DNA from: Acanthococcus lagerstroemiae
Lineage: Eukaryota; Arthropoda; Insecta; Hemiptera; Eriococcidae
Direction of reading: 5' to 3'
Length of the DNA: 64,000 nt
Assembly (NCBI GenBank): GCA_031841125.1
Contig: CM063114.1
Span: 6,758,001-6,822,000, forward strand
Below the pieces are notes generated by a model. It had not been told where the DNA came from, did no database searches, and worked only from the letters and a program-made list of their open reading frames with translations. Positions 11,996 to 22,618 of this stretch are shown piece after piece. The position numbers were made by a program, and so were the translations under genes. Position 1 is the first letter of the stretch; every line of letters starts with the position of its first letter.

Positions 11996-13300
11996 TTTCA
12001 TAGTAAAACAGGATGTTCGGTTTCAGAATATAGAAGGGAAAAAATATGTTCATTAAAGATTTGTCGAGATGTGGAATAGTGGGAGGGCAATTATTTCTCT
12101 ATTGTTTCTTAAATGGTTAAATTGACCCGGTTCATCCTTGGAAGTACCTATGAAACAATAGATATTATGCTGCATTCTTCTATAGAGAAACGAGTCTGAC
12201 AAACTTCTTCATTCCTCTGAATTTCGATCAGAAATTTTGTTTGCTGCTTAGCTGTCTTAGGTCCTCTCAAAATTTCTGCTAATTATTTGCCGATTTGTTT
12301 GTAATGTACATTCTGAATGTAGTAATTAAACCTTTAAGTTAGAGTATACTTCGCAGAATTTTTCTAATGCATCGAGACTGTACTTGCTTCGTGTCTTGCA
12401 CTCTAATAATTAACATTATAGTAAAAACAAGTTATTGAAGGACTGCATGTCCATACATTTCTTTTAGAAAAGAACATACACAAGTATTTACAATGAATCA
12501 CAATTACCCTTAACTCCAAACTAAGATTACATAGAAAATTGATTTAGATACTAACGACTACTGAAACACTGGAAGGCAGTGATTACACATTGGTAAAACC
12601 AAACTGAAAGTTTTCTCACCGAACAGATTGTTCGAAGCAAGGGTGAAGATTGTAGAAAGCTCCATTTGGAGGGGAGGAGTCTCTTTTTTTCTCTGTTCTA
12701 TCTGACTTTTTACACGCTCCCCCGTGTTTTCCTAAATTTTCATTACAAGTGCCAGTGGTTGATTTTCTTGCTAGGGGTCTAGACCCCTAGGATCTCCCTC
12801 TTATCTGCACCCTTGGGTTGAAGTTCTAAAATATCAAGTTCACAATAATAGTCAGGATGCTAGTTGCAGAATATGAAAGGTACCCTGAATTTTTTTTATG
12901 CAAATGTGTCGCTTGCGCATTTGTTCTTAAGACCTAAGGAATATTTTTTTTTTTTTATGTTATCAACTCCAGATCCCACTTGGAGCCTCCCAGGGTGTCA
13001 TAAGTCTCCTCTTCCTCAGTTTTTCCTCAATAATTCCTCGAATGTAAATCGCTCTGCTAAAGTGTGCATGGTAAAATTAATCCATACTAAATTTCACATA
13101 AAAATGGTCTCTTGTAATTTTTCGTATCTATTTTAGAATTCTGCAAAATAGGAGGTCAACAATGAGCCCGTGTAGTATAACACTAACATAGGCCTTACAA
13201 GAGTGAAAGTAACTCAGAATTCTTGGAATTTTTGTGGTCTTATTGACTTCAAAGAACCGAAGGGGTGCGAATCTCTCAGATCTGTTTCTGTGCATCCCTA
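11996..13300. other. Anonymous DNA
   Basis: No domain-bearing frame. The 90-codon frame at 12864-13136 has no recognisable features. It contains the palindrome at 12771-12790. Confidence 0.4.
12771..12790. other. Perfect 20-bp palindrome
   Basis: CTAGGGGTCTAGACCCCTAG reads identically on both strands. It is not at a visible element end. Confidence 0.8.
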
Positions 13301-13307
13301 TCCACCG

Positions 13308-13905
13308 ATTGATGTGGATATGTCCAGGGACGTACCGAAGAGTTTTTCCAGGGGGGAGAGGGGTAAAAATTGTGAAAGTCCCTACTGACTGAACTCAGAA
13401 TTCCTAAATATCAAAGTAAAAAAAAAAACCTTTTGACCTGTTGGATTTTTTTTCCAATTGACTCAACTCAAAATTCCCAAGTATCAATGCGAAATAAGAA
13501 AAATCTCTTGACTTTGTTGGGTTTTCCCAACTTTTCAACTCAATTCCCAAATTCCGAAGTATCAAAGTGAAAAAAAAAAAAAACCTTGTTGGATTTTTCC
13601 AACTGCTGAGTGAGAAATTCCTACGAGGGACAAGTTGCCCCCCTATCAGTACGTCCCTGGATATGTCTAATAGCTTGTCATGCAAAAGAAAAAAAATTGT
13701 TTCACAGAATACGCTCCGCAAAAAGACGTTACCATTGTGATGTAGTTGCATGTCTCTTTACGCAGTCATTCGTTCTATCACGTTTCGACCGACCGACACG
13801 GAGAATGCCGAGCAAGGCCGAGAATGGACGACTAGAGAAGACATTGGACTGTTGGTATGCACATCCCTATAACAATATCCTAACGTGAAGCGGTCTGACT
13901 ATTTC
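13308..13905 (+). repeat. Dispersed repeat family C, copy split by a MITE
   Basis: The left end (TGTGGATATGTC) and the rest (TAATAGCTTGTCA, AAGACGTTACCATTGTGATG, GACACGGAGAATGCCGAGC, GACTAGAGAAGACATTGG) are separated by the hAT-like MITE at 13325-13659. The T-rich right end runs straight into the LTR retrotransposon at 13930. Confidence 0.65.
13325..13659 (-). mobile_element. hAT-like MITE, family B, complete copy
   Basis: Terminal inverted repeats CAGGGACGTACCG / CAGTACGTCCCTG flank 335 bp. Perfect 8-bp duplications GATATGTC (13317-13324 and 13660-13667) lie inside repeat family C and prove the insertion order. The interior repeats TTTGACCTGTTGGATTTTT and CCCAAGTATCAA words. No coding capacity. 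Confidence 0.85.
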
Positions 13906-13929
13906 TTTTTTCTTTCTTTCTCCTCCTCT

Positions 13930-14458
13930 TGTGGCGTGCGAAACTTTTGCGTTTTGACCCCACGCCTTCCCCTTAGAAAACTAGAAGGGTCATGCAGGTT
14001 CTTTTACGGTTTGAGCCCTCTGCACTCTTGCAGATAACCACAACAACAATAACTCAGTGGAGATGCGGTGAAAAACGAGTATAATTGGAGCGATAGCGTA
14101 CTTACGATATATACAGAATGCCTTCGGCTGCTGGCATTGATCGCCAACGACGTCTCCTCGGGGATGAAGGAGTTTCCAACCGAATAAATATCAGGCCACT
14201 CCACTCACACCGACCTCTCGTTGTTACATTTTGGAAAAAGGTATCGAATGCGTCCTCCGAGCAGTGATCCGATTCATGCGACGCGGCCAGTTAACGTCAC
14301 GAAACCGAATAACGAGATGTTCGGTGTAGAGTGGTTCGTAGGTATGAAACCTCCCCTCTCGGCCCTGATAGCCCGCTTCTCGGTGCTCGACCGGACGAGC
14401 GCGTGGACTAACCGACGCTCGTCCGGCGAACCCATTTTTGAAACTTTCGGACGTCACA
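13930..14458 (-). repeat. 3' LTR of the retrotransposon
   Basis: 529 bp, from TGTGGCGTGCG to GACGTCACA on the plus strand (TG...CA ends). By eye it matches the right LTR at 21918-22446 base for base. The small ORFs in it (14004-14204, 14221 onward) are LTR sequence and recur in the other LTR. Confidence 0.95.
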
Positions 14459-14467
14459 CCCCCCCCC
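14459..14467 (-). other. Polypurine tract (plus-strand primer)
   Basis: Nine G on the minus strand directly abut the 3' LTR start, preceded by GGTTT. This is the expected position for the polypurine tract that primes second-strand synthesis. Confidence 0.65.
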
Positions 14468-14809
14468 AAACCTATGAAGCTCGAAAGAGGTCCATAGGCT
14501 TGGCTAAGGATCTAGACGCCCGAAAGTGCGTCCACAAATAGAGCCCACTGCTCGTAAACTGATCCCTGGCTATCAGGAAGGCGAAGCGAGGCTTCCCCTA
14601 CGACATCCCCGAGCGGACCTCATTGGCGTTACAGCGACCTCCTAAAGCTAGGTATACATAACAAACAGAAAACTATAAGAAAAATTAAGAAACAACATAA
14701 TAACGAAACAGAAAACTCGGTAAAGGAACATAACAACTGGTTAAAATACAAAATAACTAAACATGCTGCAAGTAAAACGTAAAGAAAATACTCTTCATCA
14801 ACGTCCTCC

Positions 14810-15502
14810 TCACGGCAGGTGGTCCTCCCACTGGTTGGCGCCTGCTTCAGGCTCTCCTTCCTCCAGGACGTTGGTTGACATCGACTGCTTTCGTCGCTGA
14901 TATTTGATTAAGCGATTGGTGACCTCTCGCAAGCGTAGTTCCGGTGAGCCTCGGTGCGTGTCCACGTGGAACTCAAAAACCACTAGTTGGTCAGGATCCC
15001 AATACCGGACTTGCGTTAAGTGGAACAGGGTTGGCGGCATTTGGGCATCAATATGCTTCACAATGGCTGACATGGTGCAACCCACCGCTTGCGGTGATCA
15101 CGCGTGCCACCGGAGCTCGATTTTGATTTCTCTCTGGCTGCAACGGTGAGTGCGGCGGTAGTTATGGAACCGCAGACGAAGCGGCCTCTTTGCTGGGAGC
15201 ACCAACCTCTATGAAACGCTGGAGCGGTCTTCCTCGTCGGTGGAGAGGACCACAACGTCCTCCATTCTGGCATCTTCTTGTTGCGAGACCCAAGGGCGGG
15301 ACACAGCGTCTACAACCGGGGCGACCGGGACTGTGTCCATGCCTGACGGTTGTTCGTCTTGTGTGGCTGCGACCACCTCAACACTTACTTCATTAGCGGC
15401 GACAGGTGACACGGCTACAATGAAGAACGTCTTATTGCTAGATAAAGCGACCTCCTGCAACACGTTTACGCTATTTATCATCGGTGATGAGGTTCGGAGC
15501 AT
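14810..15502 (-). pseudogene. Decayed reading frame in the 3' part of the LTR element
   Basis: Two open stretches in the same minus frame (15502-15209 and 15085-14810) are joined by readable codons broken by one TAG (15209-15211) and one TGA (15098-15100). Visible parts include an acidic segment (TDEEDRSSVS) and a later segment with PPTLFHLTQVRYWDPDQ. No RT, RNase H or integrase motif is seen. It could be the element's third frame or acquired sequence. The word ACCGGGGCGACCGGG occurs near both 15315 and 15555, suggesting a local duplication. Confidence 0.4.
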
Positions 15503-15706
15503 CTCCTGATGCGACCTCCTCTGTTGGCGAAGTGACTTGACACGGTTTCTACCACCGGGGCGACCGGGGCTGCGTCTAAGTCTGATGTTCGGTTGCGTTT
15601 GGTGGGAGCGCCCACTTCAACACCTGCATCGCGACCTCATATGCTGGTTTCCCACCCGGAGTATCCGAGACGAGAAACGGCGTAAACTAACTCGTTCTTC
15701 TCTCTC

Positions 15707-15728
15707 TTTTTTTTTTTTTTTTTTTTTT
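15707..15728 (-). other. 22-bp poly(T), i.e. poly(A) on the element strand
   Basis: An uninterrupted run of 22 T lies inside the LTR element between two unrelated-looking blocks. On the coding strand it is poly(A), so it may mark a junction with a polyadenylated template. Confidence 0.6.
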
Positions 15729-15776
15729 GAAATGGGATTGCTACAAAGCAACTCGGGAGCGTCCTAGTGTTATTAC

Positions 15777-16097
15777 CTAAGGGTTTTTTTTTGAAAACAT
15801 GAAGATGCTGTTGTAGGTAGGCGTCTGCAAGCCCTTTACAAAGTTTCCGAAGGGAGCGCCCTTAGTGAGCGGTTTTACGATATTCATCCCTGGATTTGCG
15901 GCCTCAAAACTTGACAATGAGACGGTAGCAGCCGTCCGCTGCTCTAACTGTGCGACCCTAGTTTCCAAGTCTGAGAGTTTGCTTTCGGTCTTCTCCTTTC
16001 CATGCTGGACCAGGAGCGCCAGACATGCTTGGGTTACGGAATGGCGACAAGGGGTCATCTGCGCTAAGGATGTTTGCACGGGCGGAGAACCAGACAA
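15777..16097 (-). pseudogene. Chimeric gag/protease-linker fragment
   Basis: A 106-codon frame. Residues about 35-55 form a heptad-like segment (LSDLETRVAQLEQR) resembling the gag coiled coil (VVRRVSQLEGRQ). It then passes into FEAANPGMNIVKPLTKGAPF, which parallels IEAANPEINIVKLPQKGAIF in the pol frame at 16244-17185. The DNA is similar as well (TTTGCGGCCTCAA near 15895 and 16960). The frame therefore looks like a second, diverged copy of two element segments fused together. Confidence 0.55.
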
Positions 16098-16243
16098 TCT
16101 TCGCCTTATTTATAGGCAGCTCCTCTCCGCACCTTCTCTTGCTTCCTTTTGGTATTTAGGCATGCCCTAAACATAAGCTGCCAACACCTTATCGTCAATT
16201 AGGTTAGAACTTAGGATTGTTAAGGTGTTGTTGCGAGTAGGTG

Positions 16244-17185
16244 TCATCTACTAGGTTTCTGATACGGTAGTGACTTGTTTAAGTCTCGAAAGTCTATGCA
16301 CGGCCTCATTGAACCATCACGTTTTGGTACCATAAGAATCGGGGACAAATAAGTGGAATCAAAGTCGACCACCATTCCAAGTTCTTCCCTCCGACTGACG
16401 GTTTCCAACCATTCATCCCTAAACTTGTGCGGGATCGGGTATGCCTTAGAGGTAAACGGCTGAATAGCAGAGATATTGAACTGATGCTGGTAGGCGTTAC
16501 ATTTCCCTAGCCGTTTAGGGTCGAAGATTTCACTAACCTCGAGCAACACCTTCCCCAGACTGCGCTTTACATCTTCCGGCAAGACTGTCTTGTCCACCAC
16601 ATTTTGTATAAGCGTCCTCAGATCCTCTTCAGGGGTATGGGTGATGACAGTGATGGTGTCTAACTTGGGTTTTGGCTTCAGATCGATTATTTGTTGGGAC
16701 AGCGGTCCCCTCCTACAGACTGGCTGGTTCTCTTTCTGAAGTGTGTAAGCCTCGTGGTCTTCAAACCAGTCCCTTCCAAACAAAGCGTCGTGGTAAAGGT
16801 CTTTCATGACGTGTACCCTTACGAATATAGCAACGACTCCCCTTGCCTGTAAGACTGTGAACGGGATGAGAGCCTTCAAGTTGGACCTGGGTGTCCGTAA
16901 GCCTTTTGCAAAAGGACGGAAGATAGCGCCCTTCTGAGGTAGCTTTACGATGTTTATCTCCGGATTTGCGGCCTCAATTTTCTGGAGCAATTCGGCACTA
17001 ATCAGTGAAGATGTGCTGCTCTGATCTAGCAGTGCGTCTACCCGTGTAATCCCCACTTTACACTCCAACTCCAGTGGGTGCCTAATGCGAGCTTCAATCA
17101 CAAAATCTTGAACTGGGGTTGCGTCCGCATTTCCATTATCACCGTCAGAGTCGGATTCGTACACGACACCTGGTGGCGACCACAT
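16244..17185 (-). CDS. Truncated pol: protease-like domain and RT N-terminus
   Basis: A 313-codon frame. The aspartic-protease-like core is near residues 35-60 (VDALLDQSSTSSLIS), and a conserved FGRDWFEDH lies farther on. The frame then enters the RT fingers (SKAYPIPHKFRDEW, SPILMVPKRDGSMRPCIDFR, DLNK) and stops at once. The family normally continues through a YxDD palm, RNase H and integrase, none of which is present. The protease has D-Q-S where D-T/S-G is the family rule, so it may be inactive. The first Met need not be the real start: the frame upstream to 18141 is largely readable but broken, so pol was probably expressed as a longer product after gag. Confidence 0.8.
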   Translation of the reverse strand: MWSPPGVVYESDSDGDNGNADATPVQDFVIEARIRHPLELECKVGITRVDALLDQSSTSSLISAELLQKIEAANPEINIVKLPQKGAIFRPFAKGLRTPRSNLKALIPFTVLQARGVVAIFVRVHVMKDLYHDALFGRDWFEDHEAYTLQKENQPVCRRGPLSQQIIDLKPKPKLDTITVITHTPEEDLRTLIQNVVDKTVLPEDVKRSLGKVLLEVSEIFDPKRLGKCNAYQHQFNISAIQPFTSKAYPIPHKFRDEWLETVSRREELGMVVDFDSTYLSPILMVPKRDGSMRPCIDFRDLNKSLPYQKPSR

Positions 17186-18141
17186 AGGTTAGACTATCTA
17201 CCAGACTTACTTACAGATGGTCCTTGAGTTCGCGGGCACGGTAATTAGCAAGGCGCTCACTTCTTTTGCTGTCAGGGAGATTGCACTGGCTTCTCCTCCT
17301 GGGTTGACTGCCTGAGAAAAGTCGCGATGAACAGCCATGCATGAGTCACCTTCAGAGTTTACGAAGTGTAAATTATCTTTCTTAGCCTCATTCAGATTAA
17401 TGTAATTGAATGCCTTTCATGGGTCGATCAGATGAGTGCGACTCACCTCAGTGGCGAACTCTAGCTTGTATAGGAAATGGACAGCTCTTGATACGAGGTT
17501 ATACTTTATCCAGAATGCCCCTTTTCCACTCTGCCACGGAGACGGTTGGCAGCTGACTAAAGGGATACTTCCTTATCAAGAATGGCCTTAATAAATCCCT
17601 TATATGCAGGGCGCATGAGCTTAGGTGTCATTGACTCATCAAGGAGTTCGATATGCCCTGGGAACAATATAACCTTCGAGGGAAAAGCGCCCTCAAATCG
17701 CGTGACTAGCTGGTAAGCTTGCGCGAGGGTTAACTGATCGTTACGTAAGGGGGTATCCAGTTTTCGTTCGGCTTGCCGAAGTGGTTCGACTTAGCTATAT
17801 CCTGTTGTAACAGTTGGTAAGCAGGGCTATCTCCTATGAGCCTGAAGTTACTCCACTTACAATAGTTAATGGTTGCGACCTCAGATGCTGCCATGGTGTC
17901 CGGTCCTATATTCTCGACCAGGACTACCTGACCGGCGGCAGGGCTAGGATCTATTTTCCTGTGCCTCAGATGTGTCCTCGGTACAGCTATCTACCTCAAC
18001 CTCGCTTTCTGTCTCGCTGGTTGAGCAGACAAATTCGACCTCATTTACCTTAAGGATCTTTCTAGATGACCTCTTGGGTCAGCTTTCGCAGGTGGTGACT
18101 TCTTAATGAACCTAAGACGTGGACTGGAACGGACTGGCGGC

Positions 18142-19413
18142 TCAGTGCTCTTTCCCTTCAGAGCCTGGTGAGGACTCAGACTGATATATCTTCGACATTT
18201 GGTCCTTATACCATTCTACACGGCCTTCCATAGCGCTTGAGTTCAGAGCACGGATCAAATGTTCGCGAGTACGGAAACTATCAGGTGACAGGGCACCGGC
18301 ATACTCTACTGGCAGCTTAGACCTCAAATTCTCAAGAATCGACCTCTCAGAGACGAGTCCTGTATCCAATGCTCGCTCATACCAGTGGTTCACAAATTTT
18401 ATAAATGAGCCGTCTCGTTTCACATCATAACGGGTTTGCCTAAACTGGGCGTAGGTATTTGCACGTATGTCTTCATTCCAGTGAAAGTCCAAAAGTACCT
18501 CTTTCAAACGGAGGTAAGAAGCGTTTAGCACCATAGTGGACTGGATCCATGGGCAACCCTGTTCGTCAATAGCAGCGCGGAAAGCCTCCGCCTTAGCAGT
18601 CTCGTCAGTCATAAGTCCGTACTTAGATTCGAACAACCTCAAAAATTGACAAGCAGTGCGGTCGTCTTCATTTCCCCTATATGGTTTCAATTTAGCAGCC
18701 TGTCTAACGGCCTCTTTGGTAAGCAGATCACTCGCGAGTATACTAGTTGAAATGCCGCGAGCCATAGTCCGATTATCAGAGCCGACAGTCAGTTGATTTT
18801 CAGTCCCTGGGAAAATCACTTGGGTTCCTTGGGACGGAGGTGGCGGCCTCCTAAATCCACTCGGCTCACTGTTTGAAGCTGGTGGGAATGACTGAATCGT
18901 AGAACTAGCGCGAGGTGAGAAACTGGTGCGAGAATAATCGGCGTAGGCACTACCTATCGGATCAGTTGCTTGCCTACCCTCGAGTTGCGAAACTCGCCGA
19001 ACTACATCCATCATGGTAGTTGAAACGTTCTGGAGTAACCTTTCATGACTTCGAACCTGAAGTTGATGACTATCCAACAAAGACCTTAGGCTTATGATGA
19101 GCTCACCTATAGACGCTGCGCCAGGGGCTAGACTTTCTTCAGCTCGCACCGGTAGCGGCCGATGCGGCGTCTCTTCATCGGTAGCGACCACAGAATCTGA
19201 ATTTGAAAACACATTTGAACCTGGAGATCGAGTGGTAGCGTCCACACGATTTCCAGTACCTTGAGCGCGCGCTCGTAATTCGGCCCTAATGCGTTCCAAT
19301 TCGACCTCCAATGCATCATCCTCAAGATGTTCGACACCTAACAGCCTTTTCTGACCTCTGGTGAGTGGACCACCAGCCAGCACTGCGGCTTCGGCGACCA
19401 CTGTTTCTCTCAA
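18142..19413 (-). CDS. Gag-like polyprotein of the LTR element
   Basis: A 423-codon frame. A charged N-terminus is followed by a helical, coiled-coil-like segment around residues 105-150, then a Pro/Ser-rich linker. The second half resembles retrotransposon Gag capsid sequences (PYRGNEDDRTACQFLRLFES, FHWNEDIRANTYAQFRQTR, GSFIKFVNHWYERALD). Its role would be assembly of the intracellular particle in which reverse transcription occurs. No CCHC zinc knuckle is visible before the stop. The frame is intact in a partly broken element, in line with recent activity. It is separated from the pol frame by about 950 bp of interrupted sequence. Confidence 0.8.
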   Translation of the reverse strand: MRETVVAEAAVLAGGPLTRGQKRLLGVEHLEDDALEVELERIRAELRARAQGTGNRVDATTRSPGSNVFSNSDSVVATDEETPHRPLPVRAEESLAPGAASIGELIISLRSLLDSHQLQVRSHERLLQNVSTTMMDVVRRVSQLEGRQATDPIGSAYADYSRTSFSPRASSTIQSFPPASNSEPSGFRRPPPPSQGTQVIFPGTENQLTVGSDNRTMARGISTSILASDLLTKEAVRQAAKLKPYRGNEDDRTACQFLRLFESKYGLMTDETAKAEAFRAAIDEQGCPWIQSTMVLNASYLRLKEVLLDFHWNEDIRANTYAQFRQTRYDVKRDGSFIKFVNHWYERALDTGLVSERSILENLRSKLPVEYAGALSPDSFRTREHLIRALNSSAMEGRVEWYKDQMSKIYQSESSPGSEGKEH

Positions 19414-21893
19414 TTCCTGCTTGAGTGACTTATTCGCTGGTCATTTCGTGAATATTACGTAATTACGGTTCTTGACTGAGTTCAATATGTACCTGGCTTT
19501 TAGAATGATGGGACAACAATTAGACGTTTGCGAAAATTAAGGAATGAGATAGCGACCACAGAGGTTAGGAAATACACAGCCAAACAGATAAGTTCGAAGA
19601 TCGCAAGGATAGGCTACTAAACACGAGACTCGATTATTAGCAGCGTAAGTGTTATGTCGAGCCAATAATAGTAGGCATACAACACACAGTCGGTTTAATA
19701 ATTCGTTTAGAAATCCACCGGGTAGAGCTGCAGTGTAGTCTATAGCACGCCTTATCTGATTTCAGCGGAACTGTACATAAGCGACCATAGTTTTCGTCGC
19801 CTCCCTTTCCCTTGGTATCGGTACGGTAGGTACATGAGCGCATTTGAATATTCGGGCTTCAACGATTGAATTCTAAGCTCAACAATGGCAATCATTTTGC
19901 GTGTGCGTACAAATGTGTATCTATTAGCAGGCGAATGTTAGGACAAGCTCTAACGTATGTACCTGAACGTCGCACTCAGATAAGAGCCTAAATCTAACGG
20001 TCATCGTTTTCGATCTTAACCTGCAATCAATTAAGTGTAGACTGTATTTCTCGTGTATGTGCGTATGTGTGAGCAGACGAGCCGCACTATTCTATGTTTC
20101 GAATTGACCGTTCTTATCTGTGAGCACACTTTTGCTTGCTCGGGCTGCAAATGTTCCAACTTGAACATTGTGCATCTACTTATACCCGTGGCTCGAATTC
20201 AATGCATGCACACATCTTTCAACACTTTAGCGACCCCTTAAACGTGGACGTTTTCGTGAAATGCGTACGTACAGTGTATGTAGTCGCAGACACGAGCATC
20301 CAACCAGAATGGTTCCCAAACTACATAGGCTTGAGAGCGACCACATGGAAAGAATTACGATCACCTTTTTTTTTTCGATGTTACGAAAGCACATTATGAA
20401 CCTAGGGGTCCTTGCTTGGCTCCCCCCCCCCCAGCATTGACGCGACCAACAATACTCCTTATGTTGGCTACTCGTACTGGAGCGAACTTTAGAATCGGAG
20501 AGGGAATGAGCTAACAAAATGCGGCGGAAATTCGGTGACAATTGACATGTGACATTTCTCTGGAAAAGCTTCAGGATAGTCAGTAGGCATTTTGTTACAA
20601 ACAGGTCCATGGCTTACATAGAAAACGGATGGATATAATTTCGTAAGGATTTAATTCGAAATCTGGACTTGACCTTGACTTTCGGAAAAACTTGGATGAT
20701 TTCTAGTCTTATGATTTTCAAAAGCGTATTGCTGTACTTGTCAGGGGTTCTCAACGCACGTGTGGCTATGATGTGAGACATTACGTAAAGTCAACCTGCA
20801 CTCTTGACTATAGACACGTGTCAAGTTGGTACCTAAGTGTTGATGAATTAGCAAGCGACCACTTCGTAGAAGGCTGCGGATGCTGGGCTAATTCGGCTTG
20901 TACATCCTAACGTTCTCGCTTGCGAAGGACGTATACGTAACACGTGGCGTCCTCCAACACCTACTTCGAACTTTGGAGGCGGTTTCTCTTTCTAATAAAT
21001 TCGCGCATGATGACACCTTTGAAAATCGACCTACACCTAATTAATTTAAGTCGCGGTGCGATTCATAATTCGTAATTTGTGTCAGACCCACGCCTCCACA
21101 ATTTCACTGTACGAATAACAGACAGTGCTAACTCGAGTTCGTATTTCTTTTACTGATTTACGTGAGTCGAGTACCTGTGATAAGAACAGACTAAAACGAT
21201 GACAGACATCCTCCCGATGCCTGTTCCTGTAACTTGGATTTTGGATAAACGATTTGTAATTTAAAGATTAATTAATTCTCCGGGCAGCGCCCTACTTCAC
21301 GGCGGATGTAAACACGCCAAAACTCCTTCACGGGCTAAGCCCTTCTCATGACAGATGTGGTTTGCCATAACTCCTCAACAGTGGACGATGTAACCCACTA
21401 AAACTCCTCAAAAGTGGACGATGTAACCCACTGAAACACCTCAACAGTGGACGATGTAACCCACTGAAACTCCTCGCACATGGCTAATAAAGTACGCCAT
21501 GAGTACTCTTGGACCTAAGTCCGCAACAGAGGTAATCAAATGAAGACAGTGGTAGCGCTATACACTGCTTCGGGTGGCCGGCGATTTACTATGCCAGCAT
21601 CAAGGTGGCCTCCTTTTTGTCAGTAAGGTGGAAGCCTGGGGGTTTTCCTCAATCTACCCCAAAGGTCGACAGTGCCTCGGACCCCTCCGAAAGCCCGAAA
21701 CACGTTCACCCCAAGCGTCCACGCAAGCGTGAAGCACCCGGTCCCTATAATGGCCTTCAAATGATCCCGGAGCATAACTGGGTGGACATCCGGAATCGCC
21801 TCACGTATTAATGGGTGAACGATGAAGCGCGACCTCTGATGTTCTCCTCTGCAAACCATATGGTTATACAAGAGGAAGGGCTTCCGCCCCGCG
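19414..21893 (-). other. Long untranslated leader of the LTR element
   Basis: About 2.5 kb between primer site and gag with only short frames on both strands. GCGACC words recur. The 33-bp tandem repeat at 21371-21480 lies in its first part. Such length is unusual and may hold packaging or promoter sequences, or inserted DNA. Confidence 0.6.
21371..21480 (-). repeat. 33-bp tandem repeat in the retrotransposon leader
   Basis: CTCCTCAACAGTGGACGATG and GTAACCCACTGAAA recur with an exact 33-bp step, starting at 21371, 21404 and 21437, with a partial unit at 21470. More diverged relatives lie just to the left (21320-21370). Confidence 0.85.
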
Positions 21894-21910
21894 TCCTGTC
21901 ACGGTCGCCA
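21894..21910 (-). other. Primer binding site for tRNA-Arg
   Basis: The plus strand reads TCCTGTCACGGTCGCCA, 7 bp inside the right LTR. From memory this equals the 3' end, with CCA, of an arginine tRNA (UCG type), and the minus strand TGGCGACCGTGACAGGA is its complement. Drosophila 412/mdg1-type elements are known to use tRNA-Arg. Confidence 0.85.
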
Positions 21911-21917
21911 AGTTTTC

Positions 21918-22446
21918 TGTGGCGTGCGAAACTTTTGCGTTTTGACCCCACGCCTTCCCCTTAGAAAACTAGAAGGGTCATGCAGGTTCTTTTACGGTTT
22001 GAGCCCTCTGCACTCTTGCAGATAACCACAACAACAATAACTCAGTGGAGATGCGGTGAAAAACGAGTATAATTGGAGCGATAGCGTACTTACGATATAT
22101 ACAGAATGCCTTCGGCTGCTGGCATTGATCGCCAACGACGTCTCCTCGGGGATGAAGGAGTTTCCAACCGAATAAATATCAGGCCACTCCACTCACACCG
22201 ACCTCTCGTTGTTACATTTTGGAAAAAGGTATCGAATGCGTCCTCCGAGCAGTGATCCGATTCATGCGACGCGGCCAGTTAACGTCACGAAACCGAATAA
22301 CGAGATGTTCGGTGTAGAGTGGTTCGTAGGTATGAAACCTCCCCTCTCGGCCCTGATAGCCCGCTTCTCGGTGCTCGACCGGACGAGCGCGTGGACTAAC
22401 CGACGCTCGTCCGGCGAACCCATTTTTGAAACTTTCGGACGTCACA
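21918..22446 (-). repeat. 5' LTR of the retrotransposon
   Basis: A 529-bp partner of 13930-14458, with the same ends and no difference found by eye. On the minus strand it starts TGTGACGTCC. It should hold the promoter and the polyadenylation region, but no clear TATA box was identified. Confidence 0.95.
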
Positions 22447-22618
22447 CTCTCCTGAGATACCTTATTTTGAATTTCGTGTTCTCAGTTTTTTAGCGTCATA
22501 AATGACTTTCTTAATACAACTTCTACACTTTTCATTCGCACAAATCACCGAGTCAGGTGATCAGCCGTGGATGATTCACGGTCCTAGAATTTAATTTCGA
22601 CGATTGTTTGACTTTAAA

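Larger units (their letters stand above)
13930..22446 (-). mobile_element. Ty3/gypsy-type LTR retrotransposon, internally rearranged
   Basis: An 8517-bp element bounded by two 529-bp LTRs and by CTCT on both sides (13926-13929 and 22447-22450), a 4-bp target duplication in a CT-rich site. In minus orientation the order is 5' LTR, tRNA-Arg primer site, 2.5-kb leader, gag, truncated protease/RT, scrambled sequence, G-rich polypurine tract, 3' LTR. RT palm, RNase H and integrase are missing. GC content is visibly higher than in the surroundings. Identical-looking LTRs imply recent arrival, so the copy was probably mobilised by an intact relative. It sits in the candidate long intron of receptor gene A, opposite in strand. 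Confidence 0.9.

Noticed and set aside
21371..21480. CRISPR-like array
   Set aside because: Units are head-to-tail with no unique spacers, and the context is a eukaryotic retrotransposon.
21894..21910. tRNA-Arg gene fragment
   Set aside because: Only the 3' terminal 17 bases with CCA are present, at the exact place of a retrotransposon primer site; no tRNA body adjoins it.
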